A stretch of 58,697 bases of DNA from JAPLDB01 sp964356415 (lineage in GTDB: Bacteria > Bacteroidota > Bacteroidia > AKYH767-A > 2013-40CM-41-45). The translations under genes were made by a program, and so were the position numbers. Below the pieces are notes generated by a model, which saw nothing but the letters and a program-made list of their open reading frames with translations, ran no database searches and was not told where the DNA came from. Where the stretch lies: NCBI GenBank assembly GCA_964356415.1, contig CAYHHK010000006.1, forward strand, positions 1-58,697. The letters run 5' to 3'. Of this stretch, positions 8,084 to 16,283 are shown piece by piece. Within the stretch, counting starts at the first letter, position 1; each line of letters starts with the position of its first letter.

Positions 8084-9730
8084 ATGAATAAATACCGTAT
8101 CAGATGGGTGATTACTTTAATGAGTGTGGCACTCATTGGCATTATCTGTTTGCAGGTTTACTGGATCACACATGATATTCACCTGAAGGAGCAGCAATTT
8201 GATCAATCAGTCAGCCAGGCGATGAATTCTATCGTTGACCGCATCGAGACGCATGAGACATTCTCTTTGATGAATAGGAAGCTTGTCGCTTATGCTGATC
8301 CATCACACGTAACAAATATTCTTGTTCAGGATTCTGAATTGATCGCCCCAATCAGCATTAGTGATACCGATATCGATTTTCCGAATTATCCTGCGACACC
8401 CAATGGCCCGGCTCCACTGCTGGATGACCTTGACAATGCAGACATCAACATTGAGTTTCATCGCCCGGGTAGTAACCAGACCATTCTCAGATATCACCAC
8501 AAAAATTTCTTTCACTCAGATTCATCAAGCACACGCCGGGTCCGCACATCAGAAGTCACGCGCATTTACAATGATTCAGCTGAGATCACCATCAGGCGCA
8601 GTGAAGAGAAACTGAAGGCAAAGGTGGAAAAGATGAATCAGTTGATGGCTGACTGGGCGAGAGAATTTGTAAGTAATGAACCAAACATCAAAAAGCGTCT
8701 CACAGATTGTGAACTGGATACCATTATTTCGACGGAGTTGAGGAATCGCGGTATTCCACTAGGGTATGAGTATTGTGTCACAAACAATGAAGGAAACAAA
8801 ATGCTGTTGAGTAATTGTCCGGAAGGCAGTTCGGACGCACTCCTGAAATCAAAATACCGTACCCAGCTTTTCCCCAATGACCTTTTTTCAAAACCCAATT
8901 TCCTTGTTATCGGTTTCCCGGGCAGTATTTCTTATGTTCTCTCTTCAATGTGGCTGATGCTGGTGGGATCTTCAGTTTTCACACTGATCATTCTTTTTGT
9001 TTTTATGTATACAATTCAAGTCATTATAAGACAGAAAAAAATATCTGACATTAAAAGTGACTTTATCAATAACATGACGCATGAATTTAAAACGCCGATT
9101 GCGACGATTTCACTTGCAGCAGACTCATTAAAAAATCCTAAGGTTGTTGCTGACCCTGAGAAGATGGATTATTTTACAAGAATTATTCGCGAAGAGAACA
9201 AGCGTATGAACGCCCAGGTAGAGCATGTATTGCAAATGGCCCAGATTGAAAAGGGAGAATTAAGTTTGAGAAAAGAAGATGTAAACCTTCATGAAATAAT
9301 TCTTCAGGCAGTCGATCTTATCAGGTTACAGGTTGAGTCAAGGGAGGGAATGCTGTCTGCGGAACTGAATTCCGCCACTCCTGTAGTGAAGGCGGATATG
9401 CTCCATTTGTCAAACGTCATTTTTAATTTACTCGACAATGCCAATAAGTATTCTCCTGAAAAACCGGCAATCATAATTACGACTGAGGATATTGACAATG
9501 GAGTTTTAATAAAGGTAAAGGATTCAGGAATGGGAATGTCACGTGATACCATTAAAAAAATATTTGATAAATTTTACCGTGTGCCAACTGGAAATATTCA
9601 CAATATAAAAGGTTTCGGACTCGGACTAAGTTATGTGAAAGCCATTGTTGAGCAACACCGCGGCTGGATTGGTGTGAAAAGTGATCCGGGGAAAGGCAGT
9701 ACTTTCGAGGTGTTTATTCCGCATGGGTAA
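8084..9730 (+). CDS. Two-component sensor histidine kinase
   Basis: 548 residues. TM1 at about residues 8-28, a long periplasmic sensor region (about 30-285), TM2 at about 288-312 (MLVGSSVFTLIILFVFMYTI), then the kinase core. The H box NNMTHEFKTPIATISLA has the phosphorylated His near residue 333; the N box is NVIFNLLDNANKYS, followed by G1 DSGMGMS, an F box (IFDKFYRVP) and GFGLGLSYV. The periplasmic region is rich in His, Asp and Asn (for example EFHRPG and RYHHKNFFHSD) with no sensor family I recognise. The OmpR-type regulator follows 223 bp downstream and is its likely partner. A complete promoter is visible just upstream. Confidence 0.93.
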   Translation: MNKYRIRWVITLMSVALIGIICLQVYWITHDIHLKEQQFDQSVSQAMNSIVDRIETHETFSLMNRKLVAYADPSHVTNILVQDSELIAPISISDTDIDFPNYPATPNGPAPLLDDLDNADINIEFHRPGSNQTILRYHHKNFFHSDSSSTRRVRTSEVTRIYNDSAEITIRRSEEKLKAKVEKMNQLMADWAREFVSNEPNIKKRLTDCELDTIISTELRNRGIPLGYEYCVTNNEGNKMLLSNCPEGSSDALLKSKYRTQLFPNDLFSKPNFLVIGFPGSISYVLSSMWLMLVGSSVFTLIILFVFMYTIQVIIRQKKISDIKSDFINNMTHEFKTPIATISLAADSLKNPKVVADPEKMDYFTRIIREENKRMNAQVEHVLQMAQIEKGELSLRKEDVNLHEIILQAVDLIRLQVESREGMLSAELNSATPVVKADMLHLSNVIFNLLDNANKYSPEKPAIIITTEDIDNGVLIKVKDSGMGMSRDTIKKIFDKFYRVPTGNIHNIKGFGLGLSYVKAIVEQHRGWIGVKSDPGKGSTFEVFIPHG

Positions 9731-9818
9731 ATTCCGATTGATGAGTCATAAATGATTAAGAATTTATAATTGTAACAACAAGGCGAAAATTCAGAACCGA
9801 AAAGTTGAAAGTCGTAAA

Positions 9819-9948
9819 TCTCAATACTCAATACTCAATACTCAATACTCAATACTCAATACTCACATCTCAATACTCACATCTCAATACTCACATCTCA
9901 ATACTCACATCTCATTACTCATTACTCACATCTCATTACTCACATCTC
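9819..9948. repeat. Heptamer tandem repeat CTCAATA / CTCACAT / CTCATTA
   Basis: About 18 consecutive 7-mers between the kinase stop and the regulator start. The array begins with CTCAATA copies, then alternates CTCACAT with CTCAATA, then CTCATTA. It ends about 5 bp before the regulator ATG (9954), so it occupies the whole place of a leader or ribosome entry site. Confidence 0.9.
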
Positions 9949-9953
9949 TCCCT

Positions 9954-10652
9954 ATGCTAAAATCTAAAATCCTCCTCGTTGAAGACGATCCCAACTTCGG
10001 TTCTGTGTTAAAAAATTACCTTGAACTGAATGACTATGAAGTGAAACTTGCCACAGACGGGTTTGCCGGTTTTGAAACATTTGCCAAAGGGAACTTTGAC
10101 GTATGCATACTGGACGTAATGATGCCACGCAAGGATGGATTCACACTGGCTCGTGAGATAAGAGAGAAGAATGCCCAGGTCCCAATTATTTTCCTTACTG
10201 CAAAAACAATGAAGGAAGATATGCTGACAGGTTTTCAGGTAGGTGCAGATGATTATATCACCAAACCATTTGATTCTGAGGTGCTGCTTTATAAGCTGAA
10301 AGCTATTCTGAAGCGAAGCAATGAACGTGGAATAGATCCGGACCAAAAAGAGTTTGAAATCGGGAAATATCATTTCAATTACGACCACCGGATCATTTCA
10401 AGTGAAGGAAAGGAGCAACGACTCTCACCAAAGGAAGCTGATCTTTTAAAGCTCTTGTGCTTATTCAAAAATGACCTGCTTCCACGCACAAAGGCTTTGA
10501 AGGACATCTGGGGCGATGACAATTATTTTACAGCACGCAGCATGGACGTTTTTGTGACCAAGCTCCGTAAGTACCTTAAAGATGATTCCAATATCAATAT
10601 CATGAACCTGCATGGAAAGGGTTTCAGGATGATTGTAGAGGAGAAGGGGTAA
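9954..10652 (+). CDS. OmpR-family response regulator
   Basis: 232 residues. The receiver domain (about 1-120) has the acidic pair in LLVEDDPNF, the phospho-acceptor Asp54 in CILDVMMPRKDG, the conserved Thr in IIFLTAKT and Lys in DDYITKPF. The C-terminal winged-helix domain (about 135-230) contains RLSPKEADLLKLL and RSMDVFVTKLRKYLKDD, with the terminal hairpin GKGFRMIV. It follows the histidine kinase on the same strand, so it is its probable cognate regulator. The start codon comes directly after a heptamer-repeat tract, which leaves no recognisable ribosome site. Target genes are unknown; the divergent secreted protein at 6919-7953 is the closest candidate by position only. Confidence 0.94.
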   Translation: MLKSKILLVEDDPNFGSVLKNYLELNDYEVKLATDGFAGFETFAKGNFDVCILDVMMPRKDGFTLAREIREKNAQVPIIFLTAKTMKEDMLTGFQVGADDYITKPFDSEVLLYKLKAILKRSNERGIDPDQKEFEIGKYHFNYDHRIISSEGKEQRLSPKEADLLKLLCLFKNDLLPRTKALKDIWGDDNYFTARSMDVFVTKLRKYLKDDSNINIMNLHGKGFRMIVEEKG

Positions 10653-10887
10653 ACGGTGCTGTTTTTATTTACCTGGACTTTTTGGACAATTGTGAATTGT
10701 TAGAATTGTATCCTATTCATATTTTTTGATTCTTCATTTACTTTTCGGGAATGTAATTTTGAAGGAAGGCTTTCAAACTGATGAAAAGGCAAATTCCGAC
10801 AATCTTTTTTTTCTTAACGTTTACCTCCCGTGCACAGTCCATTGATTATTTTGAATTAAATCGTTTCGTAATGAACGGTACTATTTT

Positions 10888-10935
10888 CTCATATCTCATA
10901 TCTCATATCTCATATCTCATATCTCACATCTCATT
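10888..10935. repeat. Heptamer tandem repeat CTCATAT
   Basis: Five to six CTCATAT units followed by CTCACAT and CTCATTT, 52 bp before the next gene. Same 7-bp period as the other arrays, with a different sequence. Confidence 0.85.
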
Positions 10936-10986
10936 TTCCTTGCCTCCTGCCACTACTTACTGCATCTTTTTTCATACGTTTGCCTC

Positions 10987-11652
10987 ATGCTTCTCCTTGC
11001 AGCCATCATTGGTTTCATCCTATCGAATATTATTGCACTGGCACTGTTATTTACTGGAAAAAAATTAAATAACGGATGGTTGCGTATGCTTGCTTCCCTG
11101 CATGTCATTTTTGGTGTTTTATTTCTCTTCACCTTCTTAACTAATAAAGAGGAATCACCGCGATACGTTTCTTTTTTAATTTTCTTTTGTTCTGGCATTA
11201 TCACGGGTGGCCTTGCATTGGGTACTTCGACAAACTTGTTCCTCAAAATCTATTTTGGAATATACTGCCTTTCTGTTTTTGTTTTTATCGTCTCACCATC
11301 AGCACTCCTCAATTTTCTGCTAACAGCTAACTTTGTCAGACATTCGGATAGGATTCCTGTCTGGGACAATTATTTTATTGAAAGACAAACTTCAACTTTT
11401 AGCCCTGATTCTGCAGAGATTGGATACAAACTCATTGAGAAAAAAGGCATGTTCCACAGAACAATTGCCCGTGACCTGAATTTTAACGGGAAACTTGATT
11501 CAATAGCAGTTGTCTCTTTTGAAGAGTTTAGTACGGCAGTGGTGAGGGGTTTTACAAGCAGGAAAAGTTTCGTGGAGGATAAAATTGATAGTGTTGACAT
11601 TACGATCGACCTTAATCCGACGAAGAAGGACAAGATTCACAGAAAATTATAA
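10987..11652 (+). CDS. Putative inner-membrane protein of unknown function
   Basis: 221 residues. Four hydrophobic segments occupy the first 120 residues (LLLAAIIGFILSNIIALALLF; LASLHVIFGVLFLFTFL; FLIFFCSGIITGGLALG; LKIYFGIYCLSVFVFIVSP). A soluble C-terminal part (about 125-221) follows, containing FHRTIARDLNFNGKLDSIAVV, which looks like a Ca-binding-type or dockerin-like DxNxDGxxD loop in weak form. No family is recognised. It appears to be first in a plus-strand group with the PD40 and FAD genes (44 bp and 1 bp gaps). The start is preceded by a CTCATAT heptamer array. Confidence 0.7.
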   Translation: MLLLAAIIGFILSNIIALALLFTGKKLNNGWLRMLASLHVIFGVLFLFTFLTNKEESPRYVSFLIFFCSGIITGGLALGTSTNLFLKIYFGIYCLSVFVFIVSPSALLNFLLTANFVRHSDRIPVWDNYFIERQTSTFSPDSAEIGYKLIEKKGMFHRTIARDLNFNGKLDSIAVVSFEEFSTAVVRGFTSRKSFVEDKIDSVDITIDLNPTKKDKIHRKL

Positions 11653-11696
11653 GAAGGAGATTTTATTAAAGGCCTCTCGTAAATATAATTTCAATT

Positions 11697-12575
11697 ATGA
11701 AGATAAAAATTTTGATCATTTTACTTTGTGTGGTTTCAATTGCAAATGCACAACTTCCGGAAACCGACATATTTATAAGCCAGGTGACAAAACATGATAG
11801 GAAGCTGATGTTCTCTGCACCGGATAATATCACTCACCGCGAAGGATATGACAACCAGCCTTTTTTTATGCCCGATGGTAAATCGTTGCTTTATGTGGCC
11901 GTTACGGATACAACACAATCTGACATTTTCAAGTATGATCTCATTGCTAAAAAGATCACTGCAGTTACAAATACTTTGGAAAGTGAATATTCTCCGATGC
12001 TTGGACCGGACGGAAAAAACATTTCTGTCGTTCGTGTGGATGCAGATAACGGACAGAGATTCTACAATCTACCGTTGAGCAATATGACTTTTGCAGAACA
12101 CATTACAGGTACAGACTCTATTGGTTATTATTGTTGGCTCAATGATTCTTCCCTTGCCATGTTCATTTTGGGCAATGCCATGACATTACAGATATTGAAT
12201 ATTAGAGCGGGTGCACGTACTCTTATCGCAAGCGATATAGGAAGGTGCATGAAGCTGAGCAATGATAAAAGGAGTCTTTATTTTGTCATCAAGCAGAATG
12301 AAACTGACTGGGGAATTTTTGAAATGAGTATTAAAACAGGTGAGAAAAAAAGAGTTGTTTCAACTTTATCCGCCAGTGAAGATTTTGCTATCATGCCGGA
12401 TGGAACTTTTCTGATGGGAAACATAGGGAAGCTTTTTCAATATGACCCTTCTTCAGGAAATGACTGGAAGGAGATTGCAGATTTTTCTTCCGTGCTCGGC
12501 GATTTTTACAGGATATCCGTCAATGCCAAAGGTGACCGCATTGCAATGGTAGCATTTACCGGAAAGAAGCCCTGA
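11697..12575 (+). CDS. TolB-like PD40 beta-propeller protein, exported
   Basis: 292 residues with a signal peptide (MKIKILIILLCVVSIANA, then QLPETD). The mature part has WD40-like/PD40 blades: NQPFFMPDGKSLLYVA, EYSPMLGPDGKNISVVRV and several weaker ones; DNQP-x-FMPDG is typical of TolB-related propellers found in Bacteroidota periplasmic proteins. About four to five blades fit this length, so it may be a partial propeller. The stop is 1 bp from the start of the FAD oxidoreductase, so the two are very probably co-translated. No role can be assigned beyond a binding or scaffold function. Confidence 0.75.
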   Translation: MKIKILIILLCVVSIANAQLPETDIFISQVTKHDRKLMFSAPDNITHREGYDNQPFFMPDGKSLLYVAVTDTTQSDIFKYDLIAKKITAVTNTLESEYSPMLGPDGKNISVVRVDADNGQRFYNLPLSNMTFAEHITGTDSIGYYCWLNDSSLAMFILGNAMTLQILNIRAGARTLIASDIGRCMKLSNDKRSLYFVIKQNETDWGIFEMSIKTGEKKRVVSTLSASEDFAIMPDGTFLMGNIGKLFQYDPSSGNDWKEIADFSSVLGDFYRISVNAKGDRIAMVAFTGKKP

Positions 12576-12576
12576 C

Positions 12577-13632
12577 ATGAGGAAAGTCAATTATATCATT
12601 GTCGGGCAGGGACTTGCAGGTACTTTATTATCGTGGTTCTTGATAAAGAATAAAAAATCTTTTGTTATGGTTGACGAAAAAAAAGTGTCGTCGGCATCAG
12701 GTGTTTCAGCCGGGATTATTCACCCTATTACAGGCAGAAGAATTGTTAAAACTTGGATGGTTGGCAAGTTATTACCTTTTGCACAGGATGCTTACAGCGA
12801 GTTAGAATCGTTTATTGGCAAGAAATTATTTTATCCATTACCGGTGATTGAATTGCTTTCTTCTCCCAAAGAATATAATGATTGGATGGCTAGAAGCGGT
12901 GATAAAGAACTCTTTTCATATATTGATATAAATAATTATGGGAATAAGTATGATGCTTACCTGCACCCATTTTTTAGAAATATCACAGTCACCAAGTCCT
13001 CATGGATTGATATCGGTATTCTTACGAGGGCGTTCAGAGACTCATTTTTAAAGGAGAATATCTTGCTGCATGAAAAGTTTGATTTTGATTTACTTCGTTT
13101 TGATGCTGATGGCGTTGAATACAAAGAATACATTGCGGAAAAAATTATTTTTTGTGAAGGGGTGGAAGCAAAAAGTAATCCTTACTGGGCACATCTGCCA
13201 TTTTTACCTTCCAAAGGCGAAGTACTTACAATAAAGGCAGAAATGGAATTGAATCACATAATAAACAGGAAAATATTTATTTTGCCATTGGGAATGAATC
13301 AATTTAAGGTTGGATCTACATATTCCTGGAATGCTGAAAATAATTTGCCTACGGAAGAAGGCAAAGATTATTTAGTCGAACAGCTTAAAACTATTCTGAA
13401 AATTCCATTTGAAGTGGTTGACCATCGCGCGGCCATTCGTCCCACAGTTAAAGATAGGCGGCCATTTCTGGGATTGCATCCGGAATATGACCAGATTGGA
13501 ATATTCAACGGACTTGGAACAAAGGGATGCCTGCTTGCGCCGTATTTTGCACATCACTTTGAAGGCTATCTTTCAGGGAAAAATGAACTGATGGAGGAAG
13601 TGGATGTTAGAAAATTGAAATCAGCAGGATAG
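12577..13632 (+). CDS. FAD-dependent oxidoreductase (DAO family)
   Basis: 351 residues of the glycine-oxidase/D-amino-acid-oxidase type. The N-terminus IIVGQGLAGTLLSWFLI is the Rossmann loop binding FAD, with the acidic residue ending strand 2 in VMVDEKK. SGVSAGIIHPITGRR follows, as in DAO enzymes. The C-terminal PTVKDRRPFLGLHP and IGIFNGLGTKGCLLAP resemble the FAD-domain end seen in MnmC and related oxidases. It lacks the methyltransferase half of MnmC, so tRNA modification is possible but not shown. It begins 1 bp after the PD40 gene, implying a shared transcript. Confidence 0.85.
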   Translation: MRKVNYIIVGQGLAGTLLSWFLIKNKKSFVMVDEKKVSSASGVSAGIIHPITGRRIVKTWMVGKLLPFAQDAYSELESFIGKKLFYPLPVIELLSSPKEYNDWMARSGDKELFSYIDINNYGNKYDAYLHPFFRNITVTKSSWIDIGILTRAFRDSFLKENILLHEKFDFDLLRFDADGVEYKEYIAEKIIFCEGVEAKSNPYWAHLPFLPSKGEVLTIKAEMELNHIINRKIFILPLGMNQFKVGSTYSWNAENNLPTEEGKDYLVEQLKTILKIPFEVVDHRAAIRPTVKDRRPFLGLHPEYDQIGIFNGLGTKGCLLAPYFAHHFEGYLSGKNELMEEVDVRKLKSAG

Positions 13633-13634
13633 AT

Positions 13635-14816
13635 TCAGTCTTTGATGCTTTTTTTTCTTAACAGCGGAAGGTCTTTGTAATAATCTCCCATGATATTTTG
13701 CATCAGGGGTAAGTAAAATTCCCAAAAGAAACGATTCCTGTCAGTCTCATCTTTTGCGTTGTACATCAGAAATTTTAGTCCTGTTATCCCGCTGAGTTTT
13801 GCAAAACGAAATTTGGTCGGATTGTCAGCAAAGTCGCCGCAGAAATAAAAAAAACGGTAATCACCTCTGTGTTCAATTATTGCAGGGAACATTTTTGGAA
13901 TTTGAAATGCGCTCAGTAATGCAAGGCCTGTAGCCGTTGTGTTAACAATATAGTTTGCCTGTACCAAGTTACTATCTGTCTTGTTTTCCCAAATGTCCAT
14001 CCAGTAAGGATAAATAATACTGCCGGGGATTCCAAACCGGGATTGATTTTTTTTATCAGTCACAATTGTCGGAATAGGTTCAACAAGGTCTTTGCCTTTT
14101 TCAAGCACAACAACTGTTCCGTTTTCATGAATAAAAAGCATCCCTGCATTTTTAAATTTCCAGTTATTGTTGTTGTTCTTTTTGTATGCCCTTACAATCC
14201 ACTTTGGAAGGTCAGGATTGTCAATCGTATCGAGCGAAGTAATTGAACGGGCCATCCATCCTGTCCATTTCAAGCGAAAAGTATTTTCAAATGAAGTGCG
14301 CACATCAGATGGGGTTGGCATTCCAATCATATTAAATTCAGTAATGATGAGCTTCTTATGCTTTTTCATCTTTTCCATCATCTTCAGGTCTTTTTCCGAA
14401 AGTCCGCCGTAAATGCTGTGAGATTCCTCATGGATATCGCGGTGCCTGTACCATTCATTTACAAATACACCATAAGTGTCTGTAAAATAGAGCGCATCAT
14501 TGTAATCCGCAATACTGTCAAGTTCCTCATCACTCATATTGTCAAAGTCCCTTACCGTATAGTTCTCATTCTCTCCCGGGAAAAAACCATAATAATCTTT
14601 GTCAATTTCGTAATAGTTGCTGTCACTCTTGATGTACTTTTCATGGTCGAGTATCCAGTTTACGCTTCTGTGTTTTACGCTGCTTGAATTCAATACTGTT
14701 TTATCGACAATCATTAGATTCATAACCTTCCTTGGAGTGAATTCCCAGGCAAGTCTCATCCATGCAGGTGTGAGCAGGAAAAAGACAAGTGTCCATAATA
14801 TCAGGCGGCTTTTCAT
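13635..14816 (-). CDS. Exported or membrane-anchored protein of unknown function
   Basis: 393 residues from ATG 14816; the frame is open 22 codons further but the hydrophobic N-terminus (MKSRLILWTLVFFLLTPAWMRLAW) begins here. This segment may be a signal anchor, since no clear cleavage site follows. The rest is soluble and rich in Tyr, Trp, Asp and Asn, with DALYFTDTYGVFVNEW, SIYGGLSEKDLKMM, LIITEFNMIG and IPGSIIYPYW as conserved-looking blocks. The DTYG...GGL...EFN layout suggests an alpha/beta enzyme-like domain, but I cannot name the family. Its 3' end lies 2 bp from the convergent FAD oxidoreductase. No operon partner is visible. Confidence 0.7.
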   Translation of the reverse strand: MKSRLILWTLVFFLLTPAWMRLAWEFTPRKVMNLMIVDKTVLNSSSVKHRSVNWILDHEKYIKSDSNYYEIDKDYYGFFPGENENYTVRDFDNMSDEELDSIADYNDALYFTDTYGVFVNEWYRHRDIHEESHSIYGGLSEKDLKMMEKMKKHKKLIITEFNMIGMPTPSDVRTSFENTFRLKWTGWMARSITSLDTIDNPDLPKWIVRAYKKNNNNNWKFKNAGMLFIHENGTVVVLEKGKDLVEPIPTIVTDKKNQSRFGIPGSIIYPYWMDIWENKTDSNLVQANYIVNTTATGLALLSAFQIPKMFPAIIEHRGDYRFFYFCGDFADNPTKFRFAKLSGITGLKFLMYNAKDETDRNRFFWEFYLPLMQNIMGDYYKDLPLLRKKSIKD

Positions 14817-14962
14817 AGCGATTTTATTGAAAAAATAGCAATATTTTCTTTTGCAAAAAAAGTGTAAGAAAGTGTGCCACAATGTAAGCTGAATTATGCG
14901 TCCTTTTGAAACATAGTTCCTCCGTTTATCTTAAAAGGATTGTTGAATTTAAATCTATTATT

Positions 14963-16129
14963 ATGGTTAAGATATTTGTAGTGGACGATGATCCGTTTTT
15001 GGGAAACCTGATCAAAACAGCATTGGAGAAAATGGATAATGTTGAAGTAACGCATTTCCTGACTCCTGATGAGTGCCTGAATAGCATTAGTCAGAATCCG
15101 GACATTGTCACCATAGATTATTTATTGCCGGGAATGAATGGCGAGGAACTTCTTGAAAAGATCAAGAATTACAATGATGCAATTCAATGCATCATGGTGA
15201 GTGGACAAGAAAAAATTGATGTGGTTATCAATACCTATAAAAAAGGTGCTGTGGATTATATCATCAAGAATGAAGGTGCAATCGTCAATATAGAAAATGC
15301 TGTGAAGAACGCTTGCAAGAGTGTTCATCTCAAAAAAGAGGTTGAGACTTTGAAGGATCAGATCCTGGATCGGAATAAGTACACCAATATCCTTGGAAAC
15401 AGCGCTGCTGTGCTCAAAACCCTGAAGATGATTCAGAAGGTGGAGAAGAGTGGCATCATGGTATTGGTGACCGGCCAATCAGGTACCGGTAAAGAGCTCG
15501 TAGCGAAAGCAATCCATTATAATTCACCCCGTGGCCGCAAACCATTTGTGACGGTTAACATGGGAGCGATTCCTGAAGACCTTATTGAAAGCGAATTGTT
15601 CGGACATGAAAAAGGCGCTTTTACGGATGCAAGAGACCGCAGACTGGGGAAATTTGAAGAAGCCAATGAAGGATCAATCTTCCTCGATGAGATAGGCGAG
15701 ATGGATTTGCTTATGCAAACCAAACTGCTTCGTGTTTTACAAGAAAAGGAAGTTACACGTATCGGAAGCAATAAGCCGGTTAAGCTGGATGTGCGCGTCA
15801 TTGCGGCAACGAACCGCAACCTTGCGACGGAAGTAAAAGAGGGTCGATTCAGGGAAGATTTATTTTACAGACTCCAGGGATTCCTTATTCACCTGCCTCC
15901 TTTGTATGAGCGCGGGGATGACGTGATTCTTTTGTCAAAAAGTTTCCTGTCGGAGTTTTGCAAGGAGAACAAGATTCCACAGATCGCACTTTCAAAAGAT
16001 TGCCAGAAATTCTTAACAGACTATAAATGGCCGGGAAATGTCCGCGAGCTGAAAGCCGTGATTGAGCGTGCCGCAGTGATGTGTGAAAACAATGAGATCA
16101 ATCCTGAAGATATAGTTTTTGTAAACTAA
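14963..16129 (+). CDS. Sigma-54-type response regulator lacking a DNA-binding domain
   Basis: 388 residues from ATG 14963 (the frame is open upstream to 14906, but the receiver fold VKIFVVDDDPF starts here). REC domain at about 1-120 with Asp52 in VTIDYLLPG. The AAA+ domain (about 140-370) has Walker A GQSGTGKE near residue 170, the sigma-54 contact loop as GAFTDA (canonical GAFTGA) near 218, Walker B GSIFLDEIGEMD and the arginine-finger region FREDLFYRL. The protein stops soon after WPGNVRELKAVIERAAVM, with no Fis-type helix-turn-helix. The stop is followed by a good terminator and no leftover HTH coding, so the short form looks genuine. It should remodel sigma-54 polymerase without binding an enhancer itself. 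No kinase is adjacent. Confidence 0.9.
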   Translation: MVKIFVVDDDPFLGNLIKTALEKMDNVEVTHFLTPDECLNSISQNPDIVTIDYLLPGMNGEELLEKIKNYNDAIQCIMVSGQEKIDVVINTYKKGAVDYIIKNEGAIVNIENAVKNACKSVHLKKEVETLKDQILDRNKYTNILGNSAAVLKTLKMIQKVEKSGIMVLVTGQSGTGKELVAKAIHYNSPRGRKPFVTVNMGAIPEDLIESELFGHEKGAFTDARDRRLGKFEEANEGSIFLDEIGEMDLLMQTKLLRVLQEKEVTRIGSNKPVKLDVRVIAATNRNLATEVKEGRFREDLFYRLQGFLIHLPPLYERGDDVILLSKSFLSEFCKENKIPQIALSKDCQKFLTDYKWPGNVRELKAVIERAAVMCENNEINPEDIVFVN

Positions 16130-16191
16130 GACAAATAAGAACGTATCTTGACTTATCACTAAACTAAACCAACGATATTGTCGAGACGAGA

Positions 16192-16221
16192 AAGCTGCCC
16201 CGTAAGGCAGCTTTTATTTTG
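16192..16221 (+). terminator. Rho-independent terminator
   Basis: Perfect 8-bp stem AAGCTGCC / GGCAGCTT with loop CCGTAA, then TTATTTTG. It lies 62 bp after the sigma-54-type regulator stop. Confidence 0.85.
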
Positions 16222-16283
16222 TAGTACAGATGCTTTGAAAATCACCAGATCCGATTGGAGGATTGGACGAGTGCAAGATTGAT

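Noticed and set aside
10781..11068. Open frame of 95 codons beginning MKRQIPTIFFFLTF
   Set aside because: It runs through the CTCATAT heptamer array (repeated ISYLISH) and overlaps the better-supported membrane protein in another frame. It could be the remnant of a gene start cut off by the repeat, but there is no proof.
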